In this document: piece after piece, positions 57,082 to 64,000 of the stretch | Layout: each line of letters opens with the position of its first letter | Numbering within the stretch: the stretch's first letter is position 1 | NCBI GenBank assembly: GCA_020027875.1 | Contig: JAHRHA010000006.1 | Coordinates: forward strand, 1 to 64,000 | Direction: 5' to 3' | DNA: 64,000 bases | Origin: Micromonosporaceae bacterium | GTDB taxonomy: Bacteria; Actinomycetota; Actinomycetes; Mycobacteriales; Micromonosporaceae | Program-made: the position numbers and the translations under genes | Notes under the pieces: model-generated | Database searches by the model: none | Told to the model about the DNA's origin: nothing | What the model saw: the letters and a program-made list of their open reading frames with translations, nothing else

Positions 57082-59194
57082 CGAAGCCGGCGGACGCTCG
57101 CGTCGGCGGGCGGGTGCCGGGCCACCATGCGGCCCGCCCCAACAGAGCCGTCGTGGCCGGCACGAGCAACAGCGAGACCACGAACGCGACGATCAGGATG
57201 CCGAGCGTCACCGCGAACCCGATCTCGACGAAGAAGGGCACGCCACTGACGAGCAGCGCGCCGAATGTGCCGGCGAGAATGACGGCCGCAGCCGCCACCG
57301 AGGGACCTGCGTGCGCGATGGCCAGTGCGGCTGCCTCGCGCGGGCCGCGCCCGTCCCGTACTTCCTCCCGGAGCCGCGCGGTCATGAGGATGTTGTAATC
57401 CGTACCAATGGCCGTGACGAATAGATACAGGATGATGGGGATGGTGAAGGCGAGGCCCGCATGGCCGAGCGCCCGCTGGAACAGCAGGACCGACGCGCCC
57501 AACGTGGCCGCGAATCCGGCCACCACCATCGCCACGAGGTAGACCGGAGCGAGCAGCGCCCGCAGGAGGGCGGCAAGGATCAGCACGAACAGCACGCCGG
57601 CCACTGGGAAGATCACCGCGAGGTCCCGATTCGTCGTATCCCGCACGTCGGCGAGGGCCATCGTCTGGCCGCCGACGAGCACGGCCGCGTCGGAGGGCGC
57701 TGCCGCGCGGGCCACGTCACGCAGCGGCCCCGAGACGAGGTCGAGGGCCGCCGCGGCGTAGGGCTCGTCGGCCAGCACGAGCGGGACGTGCACGGTGCGA
57801 CCGTCGAGTGCGACGCGCGGTGGCAGGGGTGATGCGACACCGTGAACCCCGGCGACTCGTTGCACAAACACGCCGATCTCGGCCTCGGTCAGCGGCCGGC
57901 TCGTGGCGAGGTAGATGTCCGTGGGCTGCAACGCCCCGGCCGGGAAGCCCAGCTTGAGAACCGCAAACGCCCTGGTGGCCTCCGTCTTCGCCGGCAGTTG
58001 TCCGATCGGGTCGTAGTCGGGGCTGAAGGCGGATGCACCGGCGGCGAGGCCGCCAAGGAGTGCGACGGCGGCGACACCCACCGCTGCCGGACGGCGCGCC
58101 ACCAACCGCCCCACCGCAGCGAAGGCGCCGCGTCCGGTAGGGCGTTGGGCGGACGTCGACGGCCAGAAGACCCGCCGGCCCAGCAGCGCCACCACCGCGG
58201 GCACCAGGGTGAGCGCCGCCAACAGCATCACCAGTACGCCGATTGCCAGCGCCGGCCCCAAGGTCGCGAAGAATCCGAGCGCAGCAAGGACCAGAGCGCC
58301 AAATGCGGCGATCACCGCGAACGCGGCCGAGAAGATCGCCTCGCCGACCCGTTCGACGGCGGCGACGATCGCGTCGCGCGGCTCGTCGCCGGCACGCAGC
58401 CGCTCCCGGTAGCGGAAGAGCACGAAGAGGATGTAGTCGGTGCCGATGCCGAAGAGCACCACCGTGAGCATGGTCGGCAGCTCCTGGCCGACCTGAAAGT
58501 CGAACGTCTTGGCGGCCACCGCCGCCAGCGATGTCGACACGCCCAACACGAGACCGACGGTGAGCAGCGGGACCAGTGCCGCGATCGGACTACGAAAGAT
58601 GAGCAGCAGCAACGCCACGATCAGCACAAGGGTTGCGATCGTCACGGTGAGCTCGGCGTCGGCGAACGCCTGCTTGTTGTCCACGACGATGGCGGCCTCA
58701 CCAGTCATGCCCGCGTTCAGCCCACTACCCGCCAACGCGGTGGCGGTGTCGCGTCTCAGCGTGCCGACGGCATCTCGAACGCTCTGGTCCGCGGCGGCGG
58801 CGGCGAACCCCACGCCCACCAGCCCGATCGCGCCGTTGGGTGAGATGGACCGTTGCGGGTCGAACTGAACCCCGCGAACGGCGGCCGGGCTGCCGGCGTT
58901 GAGTCGCTGTCCGAGCCGGCTGATCGTTTCGATATCGGCCGGGGTGAGGGCCGCACGGTCCGCGCGGTCGACCACGATCACCGCCGTTGCGCCGTGCGTG
59001 TCCGGGAACGCTCGACCCGCCAGGTCGGCGGCGCGTACCGACTCGGCCGTTTGCGGGAGGAATGCCGCTTGGTCCGAGATGGTGACATCGCTGATCCTTG
59101 GAGCGAAGATGATGATGGTGGTGGCGGCGACTAGCCAACCGACGATCACGAACCACGGCCGCGCGGTCACGCCGCGCGCAATCCTCGCGAACAT
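57038..59194 (-). CDS. MMPL-family RND transporter
   Basis: About 718 residues. Twelve helices in two halves, each preceded by a large outer loop: helix 1 WFVIVGWLVAATTIII; the MMPL helix 4-6 block GIGTDYILFVLFRYRERL and its second-half equivalent AIGTDYNILMTARLREEV with the GTDY proton-relay Asp-Tyr. The type exports lipids or drugs using the proton gradient (Mycobacterium MmpL3-like group). ATG at 59194 with GGGGGAG nearby is taken; GTG at 59206 is an alternative. It is divergent from a TetR gene, probably its regulator. The C-terminal VDHDVTVAETRRS is read from palindrome A3. Confidence 0.93.
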   Translation of the reverse strand: MFARIARGVTARPWFVIVGWLVAATTIIIFAPRISDVTISDQAAFLPQTAESVRAADLAGRAFPDTHGATAVIVVDRADRAALTPADIETISRLGQRLNAGSPAAVRGVQFDPQRSISPNGAIGLVGVGFAAAAADQSVRDAVGTLRRDTATALAGSGLNAGMTGEAAIVVDNKQAFADAELTVTIATLVLIVALLLLIFRSPIAALVPLLTVGLVLGVSTSLAAVAAKTFDFQVGQELPTMLTVVLFGIGTDYILFVLFRYRERLRAGDEPRDAIVAAVERVGEAIFSAAFAVIAAFGALVLAALGFFATLGPALAIGVLVMLLAALTLVPAVVALLGRRVFWPSTSAQRPTGRGAFAAVGRLVARRPAAVGVAAVALLGGLAAGASAFSPDYDPIGQLPAKTEATRAFAVLKLGFPAGALQPTDIYLATSRPLTEAEIGVFVQRVAGVHGVASPLPPRVALDGRTVHVPLVLADEPYAAAALDLVSGPLRDVARAAAPSDAAVLVGGQTMALADVRDTTNRDLAVIFPVAGVLFVLILAALLRALLAPVYLVAMVVAGFAATLGASVLLFQRALGHAGLAFTIPIILYLFVTAIGTDYNILMTARLREEVRDGRGPREAAALAIAHAGPSVAAAAVILAGTFGALLVSGVPFFVEIGFAVTLGILIVAFVVSLLLVPATTALLGRAAWWPGTRPPTRASAGFAVDHDVTVAETRRS

Positions 59195-59234
59195 GGTCTC
59201 CCCCACCCTGATGTGGCGCTATATGACTTATGGC

Positions 59235-59287
59235 GTGACATGCCTTCTGGCGCTTCCTGCCTTCTGGCATAGCATGCCACATGTCAC
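59235..59287. promoter_or_regulatory. Nested inverted repeats between MMPL and TetR genes
   Basis: GTGACATG (59235-59242) pairs with CATGTCAC (59280-59287), and TGGCAT-AGC-ATGCCA (59265-59279) is a second perfect inverted repeat. They lie in the 147-bp divergent gap, as expected for TetR operators controlling both genes. Confidence 0.6.
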
Positions 59288-59341
59288 GTCACGCCGCCGC
59301 ATCGATGCACCAGCCGCTTCAGCGGCGCGATCTATGCCACG

Positions 59342-59983
59342 ATGACCCTCGTGGTGACCATCGATCAGGCACCAACGCGACGCGATCGCAAGAAGCTGGA
59401 GACGCGGAAGGCGCTCGAGCGCGCCGCTCTGCGACTCTTCGCGGAGCGGGGTTACGAGCAGACCACGGTCGAGGAGATCGCGGAGGCCGCTGACGTCGCC
59501 GTGCGGACCTTCTTCCGCTACTTCTCGTCCAAGCAGGACGTGCTCTTCGGGGACGTCGTCACCGACCGGGTGACCCGGCTACGCACCGAGCTCGCCGCAC
59601 GCCCTCGCACAGAGCCGCCGGTCGCGTCGATCACCACGGTCATGGCGCTCCTCGATGTGGCGGGCGACGAGGAGGAGGAGCAGATCCTCGCCCGCATGGA
59701 TCTCATGCGGCAACAGCCATCGCTGATCACCCAGTATCTCGATCTGATCAACGCGATGCGGTTGGCTGTGGTGGAGTTCGTCGCTGACCGTACGGGTCTT
59801 GACCCCCGCCATGACATGTATCCGCACCTCGTCGGGGGAGCATGTGCGGCTTCGTGGGATACCTCGCTCACGCTGTGGGCGGAGTCGGGTGGCCGGCTGT
59901 CGATGCGCGACCTTCGCGACGAGGCCTTTGCGGCCCTCAGTGCGGGCCTACCCGACCCGCCCACCCAGCGCCCGCAACCGTGA
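59342..59983 (+). CDS. TetR/AcrR-family repressor
   Basis: A 213-residue regulator. N-terminal HTH: RKALERAALRLFAERGYEQTTVEEIAEAADVAVRTFFRYFSSKQDVLF. The remaining helical domain contains the ligand pocket and dimer surface (SLITQYLDLINAMRLAVVEFVADRTGLDPRHDMYPHLVGGACAASWDTSLTLWAESGG). The ligand is unknown, likely an export substrate of the adjacent MMPL pump. The start is the ATG at 59342; 55 bp upstream the inverted repeats begin. Divergent location and pump partner support local autoregulation. Confidence 0.92.
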   Translation: MTLVVTIDQAPTRRDRKKLETRKALERAALRLFAERGYEQTTVEEIAEAADVAVRTFFRYFSSKQDVLFGDVVTDRVTRLRTELAARPRTEPPVASITTVMALLDVAGDEEEEQILARMDLMRQQPSLITQYLDLINAMRLAVVEFVADRTGLDPRHDMYPHLVGGACAASWDTSLTLWAESGGRLSMRDLRDEAFAALSAGLPDPPTQRPQP

Positions 59984-60006
59984 CCAGCCCAAAGTCTACT
60001 GTGGAT

Positions 60007-60780
60007 TCACCTGAGCCGTAGCGTGGCGACAAAGAAGGGTGCGTCCGCGTCGTCGATCTCCTCGAGCTGCCATTCGGTGCCCGCGACAAGCGAAGCGAGC
60101 TCATCCGGGGTACACAAGAGATAGTCGAACCACCCGGTGGCGAGGTCCCGGTAGCGAACTCGAACCCTCAGCTGACCACCCATTCGCCCAGCCGCTCGGT
60201 TGTGGGCGTGATAGGTCCGGTGCAGATCGTCCTGCGTCGCGTACGGGTCGGTGCCCTGCGCAACGATCTTCGCACCCGGCCTCGCCATCGCCGCCAGCGC
60301 GCCGAGGAAGACCGGCGCACGCTCGCGCGACTCGAACAGGCCCACGTTGTTGCCCAGCAGTGCGAATCGGTCATAGCCCTCACCCGCGGCCCCCGCATGG
60401 CTGTCCACGGTCGCGCACACCGTTGCCCGTACCCCTCTCGCGGTGGCCACCTCTATGGTCCCCGGCGAAACATCGAGCCCGACCACCGGAACTCCACGCT
60501 CCTGCAGCGACAGCGCGAGCCGGCCCGCCCCTGTGCCGATGTCCAGCGTGCGGCCGTCCAGACGGTCGAGCGCCCGCAGGTCGAAGGGCGGCCACCTGTC
60601 CGGCCCGCAGAGGTACCGGGCGGCCGGGGCACCATTGATCAGCCCGTCGTCGCGCTCAACGATCTCGATGACCGGACGGGGAATCGTCCCGCCGATGGTT
60701 GGCCTCGGTCCGAGGCCGGTCTCCTCGGCGAGCGCGGCCCGCATCAGCTCACCGAAGGCATCCCCGGGGCGTGGTTCCAT
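60007..60780 (-). CDS. Class I SAM-dependent methyltransferase
   Basis: A 257-residue methyltransferase. Motif I is LDIGTGAGRLALSLQERGVPVVGLDVSPGTIEVA, and motif post-I VVGLD; then RFALLGNNVGLFESRERAPVFLGALAAMARPGAKIVAQGTDPY contains the motif III/IV region. N-terminal extension MEPRPGDAFGELMRAALAEETG. The substrate is unknown. ATG at 60780 is appropriate; no ribosome site is obvious. It is convergent with tetR and divergent from the PPOX gene. Confidence 0.88.
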   Translation of the reverse strand: MEPRPGDAFGELMRAALAEETGLGPRPTIGGTIPRPVIEIVERDDGLINGAPAARYLCGPDRWPPFDLRALDRLDGRTLDIGTGAGRLALSLQERGVPVVGLDVSPGTIEVATARGVRATVCATVDSHAGAAGEGYDRFALLGNNVGLFESRERAPVFLGALAAMARPGAKIVAQGTDPYATQDDLHRTYHAHNRAAGRMGGQLRVRVRYRDLATGWFDYLLCTPDELASLVAGTEWQLEEIDDADAPFFVATLRLR

Positions 60781-60847
60781 CCGGTCACGTTAGCGGGCTG
60801 GCGGGGTGGCGGCTCGTCCATTCCCGCCGCCGCGCTAGGGTTGGCTC

Positions 60848-61231
60848 GTGGCATCCACACTGGACACTCTGGGCGCGTCACAGTACCTGCTCGTAACCAC
60901 CTTTCGCAACGACGGCCGAGCGGTGCCGACTCCGGTGTGGGTCGCCCGCGACGACGACGCCCTCGTCGTCTGGAGCGTCAACGACACGGGCAAGGTCAAG
61001 CGAATACGGCGGACAGCCAAAGTGCTCGTCGGGCCTTGTGACCTTCGAGGGAAGCCAACCGGCGACCAGGTGCCCGGCCGGGCGGTGATTCTCGACAGCG
61101 CGGGGACAGAGCGGGTACGGGATCTGCTGCGAAAGAAGTACGGACTGATCGGCCGGCTCACGTTGCGGGGCAGCTTGTTGCGCCGCGGGCGAGACGGCAC
61201 CATCGGCATCCGCATCACCCTGGTTGGGTAG
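60848..61231 (+). CDS. PPOX-class (F420/FMN split-barrel) protein
   Basis: A 127-residue split-barrel flavoprotein: SQYLLVTTFRNDGRAVPTPVWVARDDDALVVWSVNDTGKVKRIRRTAKVLVGPCDLRGKPTGDQVPGRAVIL, matching the PPOX class annotated 'F420-dependent oxidoreductase' or heme/flavin-binding proteins. VPTPVWV and GKVKRIRR (phosphate contact) are typical. The electron acceptor and substrate are unknown. GTG at 60848; the divergent gap to the methyltransferase gene is 67 bp. A 13-bp repeat array follows the stop. Confidence 0.87.
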   Translation: MASTLDTLGASQYLLVTTFRNDGRAVPTPVWVARDDDALVVWSVNDTGKVKRIRRTAKVLVGPCDLRGKPTGDQVPGRAVILDSAGTERVRDLLRKKYGLIGRLTLRGSLLRRGRDGTIGIRITLVG

Positions 61232-61236
61232 CAGTC

Positions 61237-61320
61237 TGACGGCGCGGACTGACGGCGCCAGACGGCGCGGTCAGACGGCACGGTTAGACAGCACGGTCAG
61301 ACGGCGCGGTCAGACGGCGC
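61237..61320. repeat. Degenerate 13-bp tandem repeats
   Basis: About seven units of the type GACGGCGCGGTCA (variants GACTGACGGCGCC, GACGGCACGGTTA, GACAGCACGGTCA) run from the stop of the PPOX gene into the end of recR, whose last codons and stop lie in the last unit. A microsatellite-like spacer; function unknown. Confidence 0.75.
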
Positions 61321-61903
61321 GGCGGCCCTCGAAGGCGCGGCCTAGGGTGATCTCGTCGGCGTACTCGAGGTCGCCGCCCACGGGTAGGCCGCTGGCCAAC
61401 CGGGTGACGGCAATCCCCATCGGCTTGACCAGTAGCGCCAGATAGGTAGCCGTCGCCTCGCCCTCGGTGTTGGGGTCGGTGGCAAGGATGAGCTCCTTGA
61501 TCTCACCCGAGGCGAGCCGGGCCATCAGCTCGCGGATGCGCAGGTTGTCCGGGCCGACACCCTCGAGCGGGTTGATCGCCCCGCCCAGCACGTGGTAGCG
61601 CCCGCGGAACTCGCCGGTCCGCTCGATCGCGACGACGTCCTTGGGCTCCTCTACGACGCAGATGCTCTCGTCGCTCCGCCGGGGGTCGCGGCAGATCCGG
61701 CATTCTTCGGATTCGGCCACGTTGAAGCAGGTCGCGCAGAAACGCACCAGCTCCTTGACCCGCTGGAGCGCGCTGACGAGCCGAGCCACATCGGCATCGT
61801 CCGCCTGCAGGAGGTGGAAGGCGAGCCGCTGCGCGCTCTTCGGCCCGATGCCGGGCAGCCGTCCTAGTTCGTCGATGAGGTCCTGAATCGCGCCCTCGAA
61901 CAT
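61310..61903 (-). CDS. recR: Recombination mediator RecR
   Basis: A 197-residue RecR. HhH motif [25 protein letters not shown]; Cys4 zinc finger [21 protein letters not shown]; Toprim domain [28 protein letters not shown], and the Walker-B-like [17 protein letters not shown]. With RecF and RecO it helps load RecA on gapped DNA. The gene ends in the 13-bp array, giving tail [10 protein letters not shown]. It follows ybaB by 7 nt in the conserved dnaX-ybaB-recR order. Confidence 0.96.
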   Translation of the reverse strand: MFEGAIQDLIDELGRLPGIGPKSAQRLAFHLLQADDADVARLVSALQRVKELVRFCATCFNVAESEECRICRDPRRSDESICVVEEPKDVVAIERTGEFRGRYHVLGGAINPLEGVGPDNLRIRELMARLASGEIKELILATDPNTEGEATATYLALLVKPMGIAVTRLASGLPVGGDLEYADEITLGRAFEGRRAV

Positions 61904-61910
61904 GGCGCGG

Positions 61911-62255
61911 TCAGAGGCCAGGCAGGCCGAGGCCGCCGCCCAGGCCTCCCATGCCGGAGCTCAGCGGACCCATCTTCTCTTCGGTCAGCTCACGCGCGGC
62001 CCCGGTCGCGTTGTGAATGGCGGCGAGCACGAGGTCCTCCAGCGTTTCGATGTCGTCGGGGTCCACCGCCCTGGGGTCGATCTTCACGGATCGAAACTCG
62101 CCGGATGCGGTCATGGTGACGGTGACCAGGCCGCCACCCGAGGTTCCGGTCACCTCGGCCTCCGCCAACTCCGCCTGGGCAGCCGCGAGCTGCTCCTGCA
62201 TCTTCTGGGCCTGCTTCATGAGCTGCTGCAGGTTGGGTTGCCCCCCTGGCCGCAC
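61911..62255 (-). CDS. ybaB: YbaB/EbfC nucleoid-associated protein
   Basis: A 114-residue DNA-binding protein: [89 protein letters not shown] with the VTxTxxGxxxxxxI block. It forms a dimer and associates with chromosomes; located between dnaX and recR as in most bacteria. GTG at 62255 has GAAGGAG 6-7 nt upstream. Confidence 0.95.
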   Translation of the reverse strand: MRPGGQPNLQQLMKQAQKMQEQLAAAQAELAEAEVTGTSGGGLVTVTMTASGEFRSVKIDPRAVDPDDIETLEDLVLAAIHNATGAARELTEEKMGPLSSGMGGLGGGLGLPGL

Positions 62256-62318
62256 GGCGCGCTCCTTCGCTCAGAGCTCAAGTCGGTCACCACGAGCCTA
62301 GACGTCGACGGACAACGG

Positions 62319-64000
62319 TCATTGGCGCGGGTTGGGGGTTTCTATCCGCTCCGCGCCGATGATCTCCTGCACGGTCCGGATGGCCTGCTCCTCGCTGCTC
62401 ACTCGCACCGTGGTCGCATCGTCGAGCGGCCCGTCGCCAGGATCGAACCCCTGCTCCGGAAGCGGAGTCGCTTCCGCCGGTACCGCGCGATCCCTGTTGG
62501 CGCGGGCGCTATCGGCACGGCCAGAAGGCTTCTTTACTGCGGAACGTTTGGCCGACCCCCTGCGCTGCTCCGAGGCCTGGCTCGGTTCGGGCACCGCGCC
62601 GCGGCCCAGCACCGCCGGCGTCGGCCAGTCCCCGTCACCGGAGGTCGCCTCGCCTTCCGCCCGCTCGGTCGAGGTCGTCAGCGGAGCCGTGGTTGGCGGA
62701 GCAGTGGTTGGCGGAGCAGTGGTTGGCGGAGCAGTGGTTGGCGCGGGCGCGTGGGCGGTCGGCGCCGGCGGTCGGGGCGCGGTGTCTACCCGGAGCGTGT
62801 CGGGGAGGGCCGGTTGGTCACCGCTCAGCTCGGCCCGTACCTGCCACGGTCCGCCCAGCACCTCATACAACGCCTCAGCTAGCGGCTCTGCGTTGCTCTG
62901 GACGAACTTCGCGTGGAACGTCGACTTGAAGAGCAGGACCACGGTGTTCCCATCGAGATCACGCACAATGCCATCGCGTGCTATCGCGGCGAGTTTCCGG
63001 CTCTTGCGACCAGCGATGGTCAGCACCTCGTCCCAGACCCGCCGGACCGCCGCCGCGTCGAGGGCAACCGCCTTGTCCGGCCGCGAGGGCGCCGCCGCGA
63101 GCTCGGGCGCGACCTCGGGCGCGACCTCGGGCGCGGCCGCCGGTGCGGGCGCGGTCTCCGCGACGGAGGCAGGAACGGACTCTGCGACGGACGCAGGTAC
63201 GGGCTCCGCGCCAGACGTCGTCGCCGATGCTGCCTTCGTGTCCGTTCGGGGGTCCGCCGGTCGGGGGTCCGCCGTTCGGGGGTCCGCCGTTCGGAGGTCT
63301 GCGGACTGGGCGGGTGGGCTGGTCCGCTCGGAATGCGGCTGTGCCCGGGCCACGGGCGCAGCGACGAGCACAGTCTCGGCTTCCCGCGATCCGGCGTCGG
63401 ACGGCTCTGACGCCGCGCCGAGGCGGCGTTCCATTCGCTCCAGGCGTTGCAGCAACGCACCGTGTGAGTCGTCCGCCCCGGGTAGCAGCATCCTCGCGAC
63501 AATGAGCTCTAGCAGCAGCCGGGGAGCCGTGGTCCCCCGCATCTCTGTCAGTCCATTGTGGGCGATGTCGGCGAGCCGGGACAGGGTGGCCTGGCCCATC
63601 CGAGCGGCCTGCGCGGCCATCCTCTCAAGCTGATCGTCCGGGGCGTCGATGATGCCGCTCGCAATGGCGTCCGGCACGCGCTGCAGGACGATCAGGTCGC
63701 GGAGCCGCTCCAGCAGGTCGGCGGCGAACCGGCGTGCATCGTGGCCCGCGTCGGCCACCCGGTCGACGGTCGCGAACGCCGCGGCGCCATCGCCGGCCGC
63801 CAGCGCGTCGGTCATCTCGTCGATCAAGGCGACGTCGGTCACGCCGAGCAGCGACACGGCGCGTGCGTACGTCACGCCATAGACGCCGGCGCCGGCGATA
63901 AGTTGGTCGAGCACCGACAGCGAATCGCGGACCGAGCCGCCACCCGCCCGTACGACCAGGGGCAACACGGCCGGCTCGACGCTGACACCCTCCTCCCGAC
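62319..64000 (-). CDS. dnaX: DNA polymerase III subunit gamma/tau, partial (5' end beyond the window)
   Basis: The C-terminal 560 residues. Sequence starts within the AAA+ domain at LVVRAGGGSVRDSLSVLDQLIAGAG (sensor 2 with the conserved Arg), then domain III helical bundle (TLSRLADIAHNGLTEMRGTTAPRLLLELIVARMLLPG). It then has a long Pro/Ala/Thr linker with repeats (ADLRTADPRTADPR and TTAPPTTAPPTTAPPTTAP), and the tau domain V (AVRRVWDEVLTIAGRKSRKLAAIARDGIVRDLDGNTVVLLFKSTFHAKFVQSNAEPLAEALYEVLGGPW). Its role is clamp loading and polymerase coupling. The last 80 residues are basic/acidic and unlike other tau proteins. Confidence 0.95.
   Translation of the reverse strand, partial: REEGVSVEPAVLPLVVRAGGGSVRDSLSVLDQLIAGAGVYGVTYARAVSLLGVTDVALIDEMTDALAAGDGAAAFATVDRVADAGHDARRFAADLLERLRDLIVLQRVPDAIASGIIDAPDDQLERMAAQAARMGQATLSRLADIAHNGLTEMRGTTAPRLLLELIVARMLLPGADDSHGALLQRLERMERRLGAASEPSDAGSREAETVLVAAPVARAQPHSERTSPPAQSADLRTADPRTADPRPADPRTDTKAASATTSGAEPVPASVAESVPASVAETAPAPAAAPEVAPEVAPELAAAPSRPDKAVALDAAAVRRVWDEVLTIAGRKSRKLAAIARDGIVRDLDGNTVVLLFKSTFHAKFVQSNAEPLAEALYEVLGGPWQVRAELSGDQPALPDTLRVDTAPRPPAPTAHAPAPTTAPPTTAPPTTAPPTTAPLTTSTERAEGEATSGDGDWPTPAVLGRGAVPEPSQASEQRRGSAKRSAVKKPSGRADSARANRDRAVPAEATPLPEQGFDPGDGPLDDATTVRVSSEEQAIRTVQEIIGAERIETPNPRQ

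Overview
The window reads as a chromosome segment from a high-GC filamentous actinobacterium, most likely of the Micromonosporaceae or a close relative. This rests on BldC, a mycothiol-type maleylpyruvate isomerase homologue, a PPOX/F420-type flavoprotein, an MMPL transporter, the carotenoid gene set, frequent GTG/TTG starts, and an actinomycete integrative element (AICE). The genus is an inference. Two genes are cut by the window ends: a proline-rich membrane protein on the left and dnaX on the right.

1-5,350: a DEAD-box RNA helicase, a putative glycolipid-binding protein, an SDR oxidoreductase, an Lrp/AsnC regulator and bldC. 5,409-15,631: one long minus-strand run, transcribed hemL, a histidine phosphatase, resA, ccdA, resB, ccsB, ubiD, ubiA, acdS, ubiX. 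It links haem precursor synthesis, system II cytochrome c maturation and the late steps of menaquinone synthesis. Several joints are 1-4 nt overlaps, and an ACC deaminase gene sits inside the menaquinone part. 15,728-27,151: oligopeptidase B, a PLP dehydratase, a SnoaL-like protein, a three-gene operon (MetE-like, CoA ligase, citryl-CoA lyase-like), a DinB-fold protein, two VOC proteins, a tautomerase-like protein, a PLD-fold protein and a D-amino-acid-oxidase-like enzyme. 27,218-33,965: tRNA-Lys, a methyltransferase remnant, a glycosyltransferase, the carotenoid genes crtB / crtI-idi, and a polysaccharide deacetylase.

34,151-48,718: tRNA-Glu, tRNA-Asp and tRNA-Phe, then a roughly 14.3 kb AICE integrated in tRNA-Phe and bounded by a 46-bp direct repeat. 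Its backbone is integrase, excisionase, RepSA-type initiator, a DUF2637 membrane protein, small tra-region proteins, an FtsK-type motor, SSB, and a separate membrane protein that resembles the missing N-terminal part of the motor. A GntR regulator faces this operon across a perfect 26-bp palindrome. Cargo consists of a GT2 glycosyltransferase translationally coupled to the regulator and a large NTPase that looks like a NACHT/STAND antiphage protein with a Cap4/DUF4297-like N-terminal nuclease. A 13-bp tandem repeat array lies just upstream of the NTPase.

48,745-64,000: gene remnants (LuxR HTH, thioesterase), a small membrane protein with PNANTRE repeats, a DUF1801 protein, a substrate-binding lipoprotein whose two lobes appear in swapped order (apparent circular permutation), a DxNxDGxxD-repeat protein, a PrsW-like protease, an MMPL transporter with a TetR regulator, a methyltransferase, a PPOX protein, and the recR-ybaB-dnaX block. 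Two families of intergenic palindromes (three copies each) recur at the 3' ends of genes and in three cases supply the stop codon.
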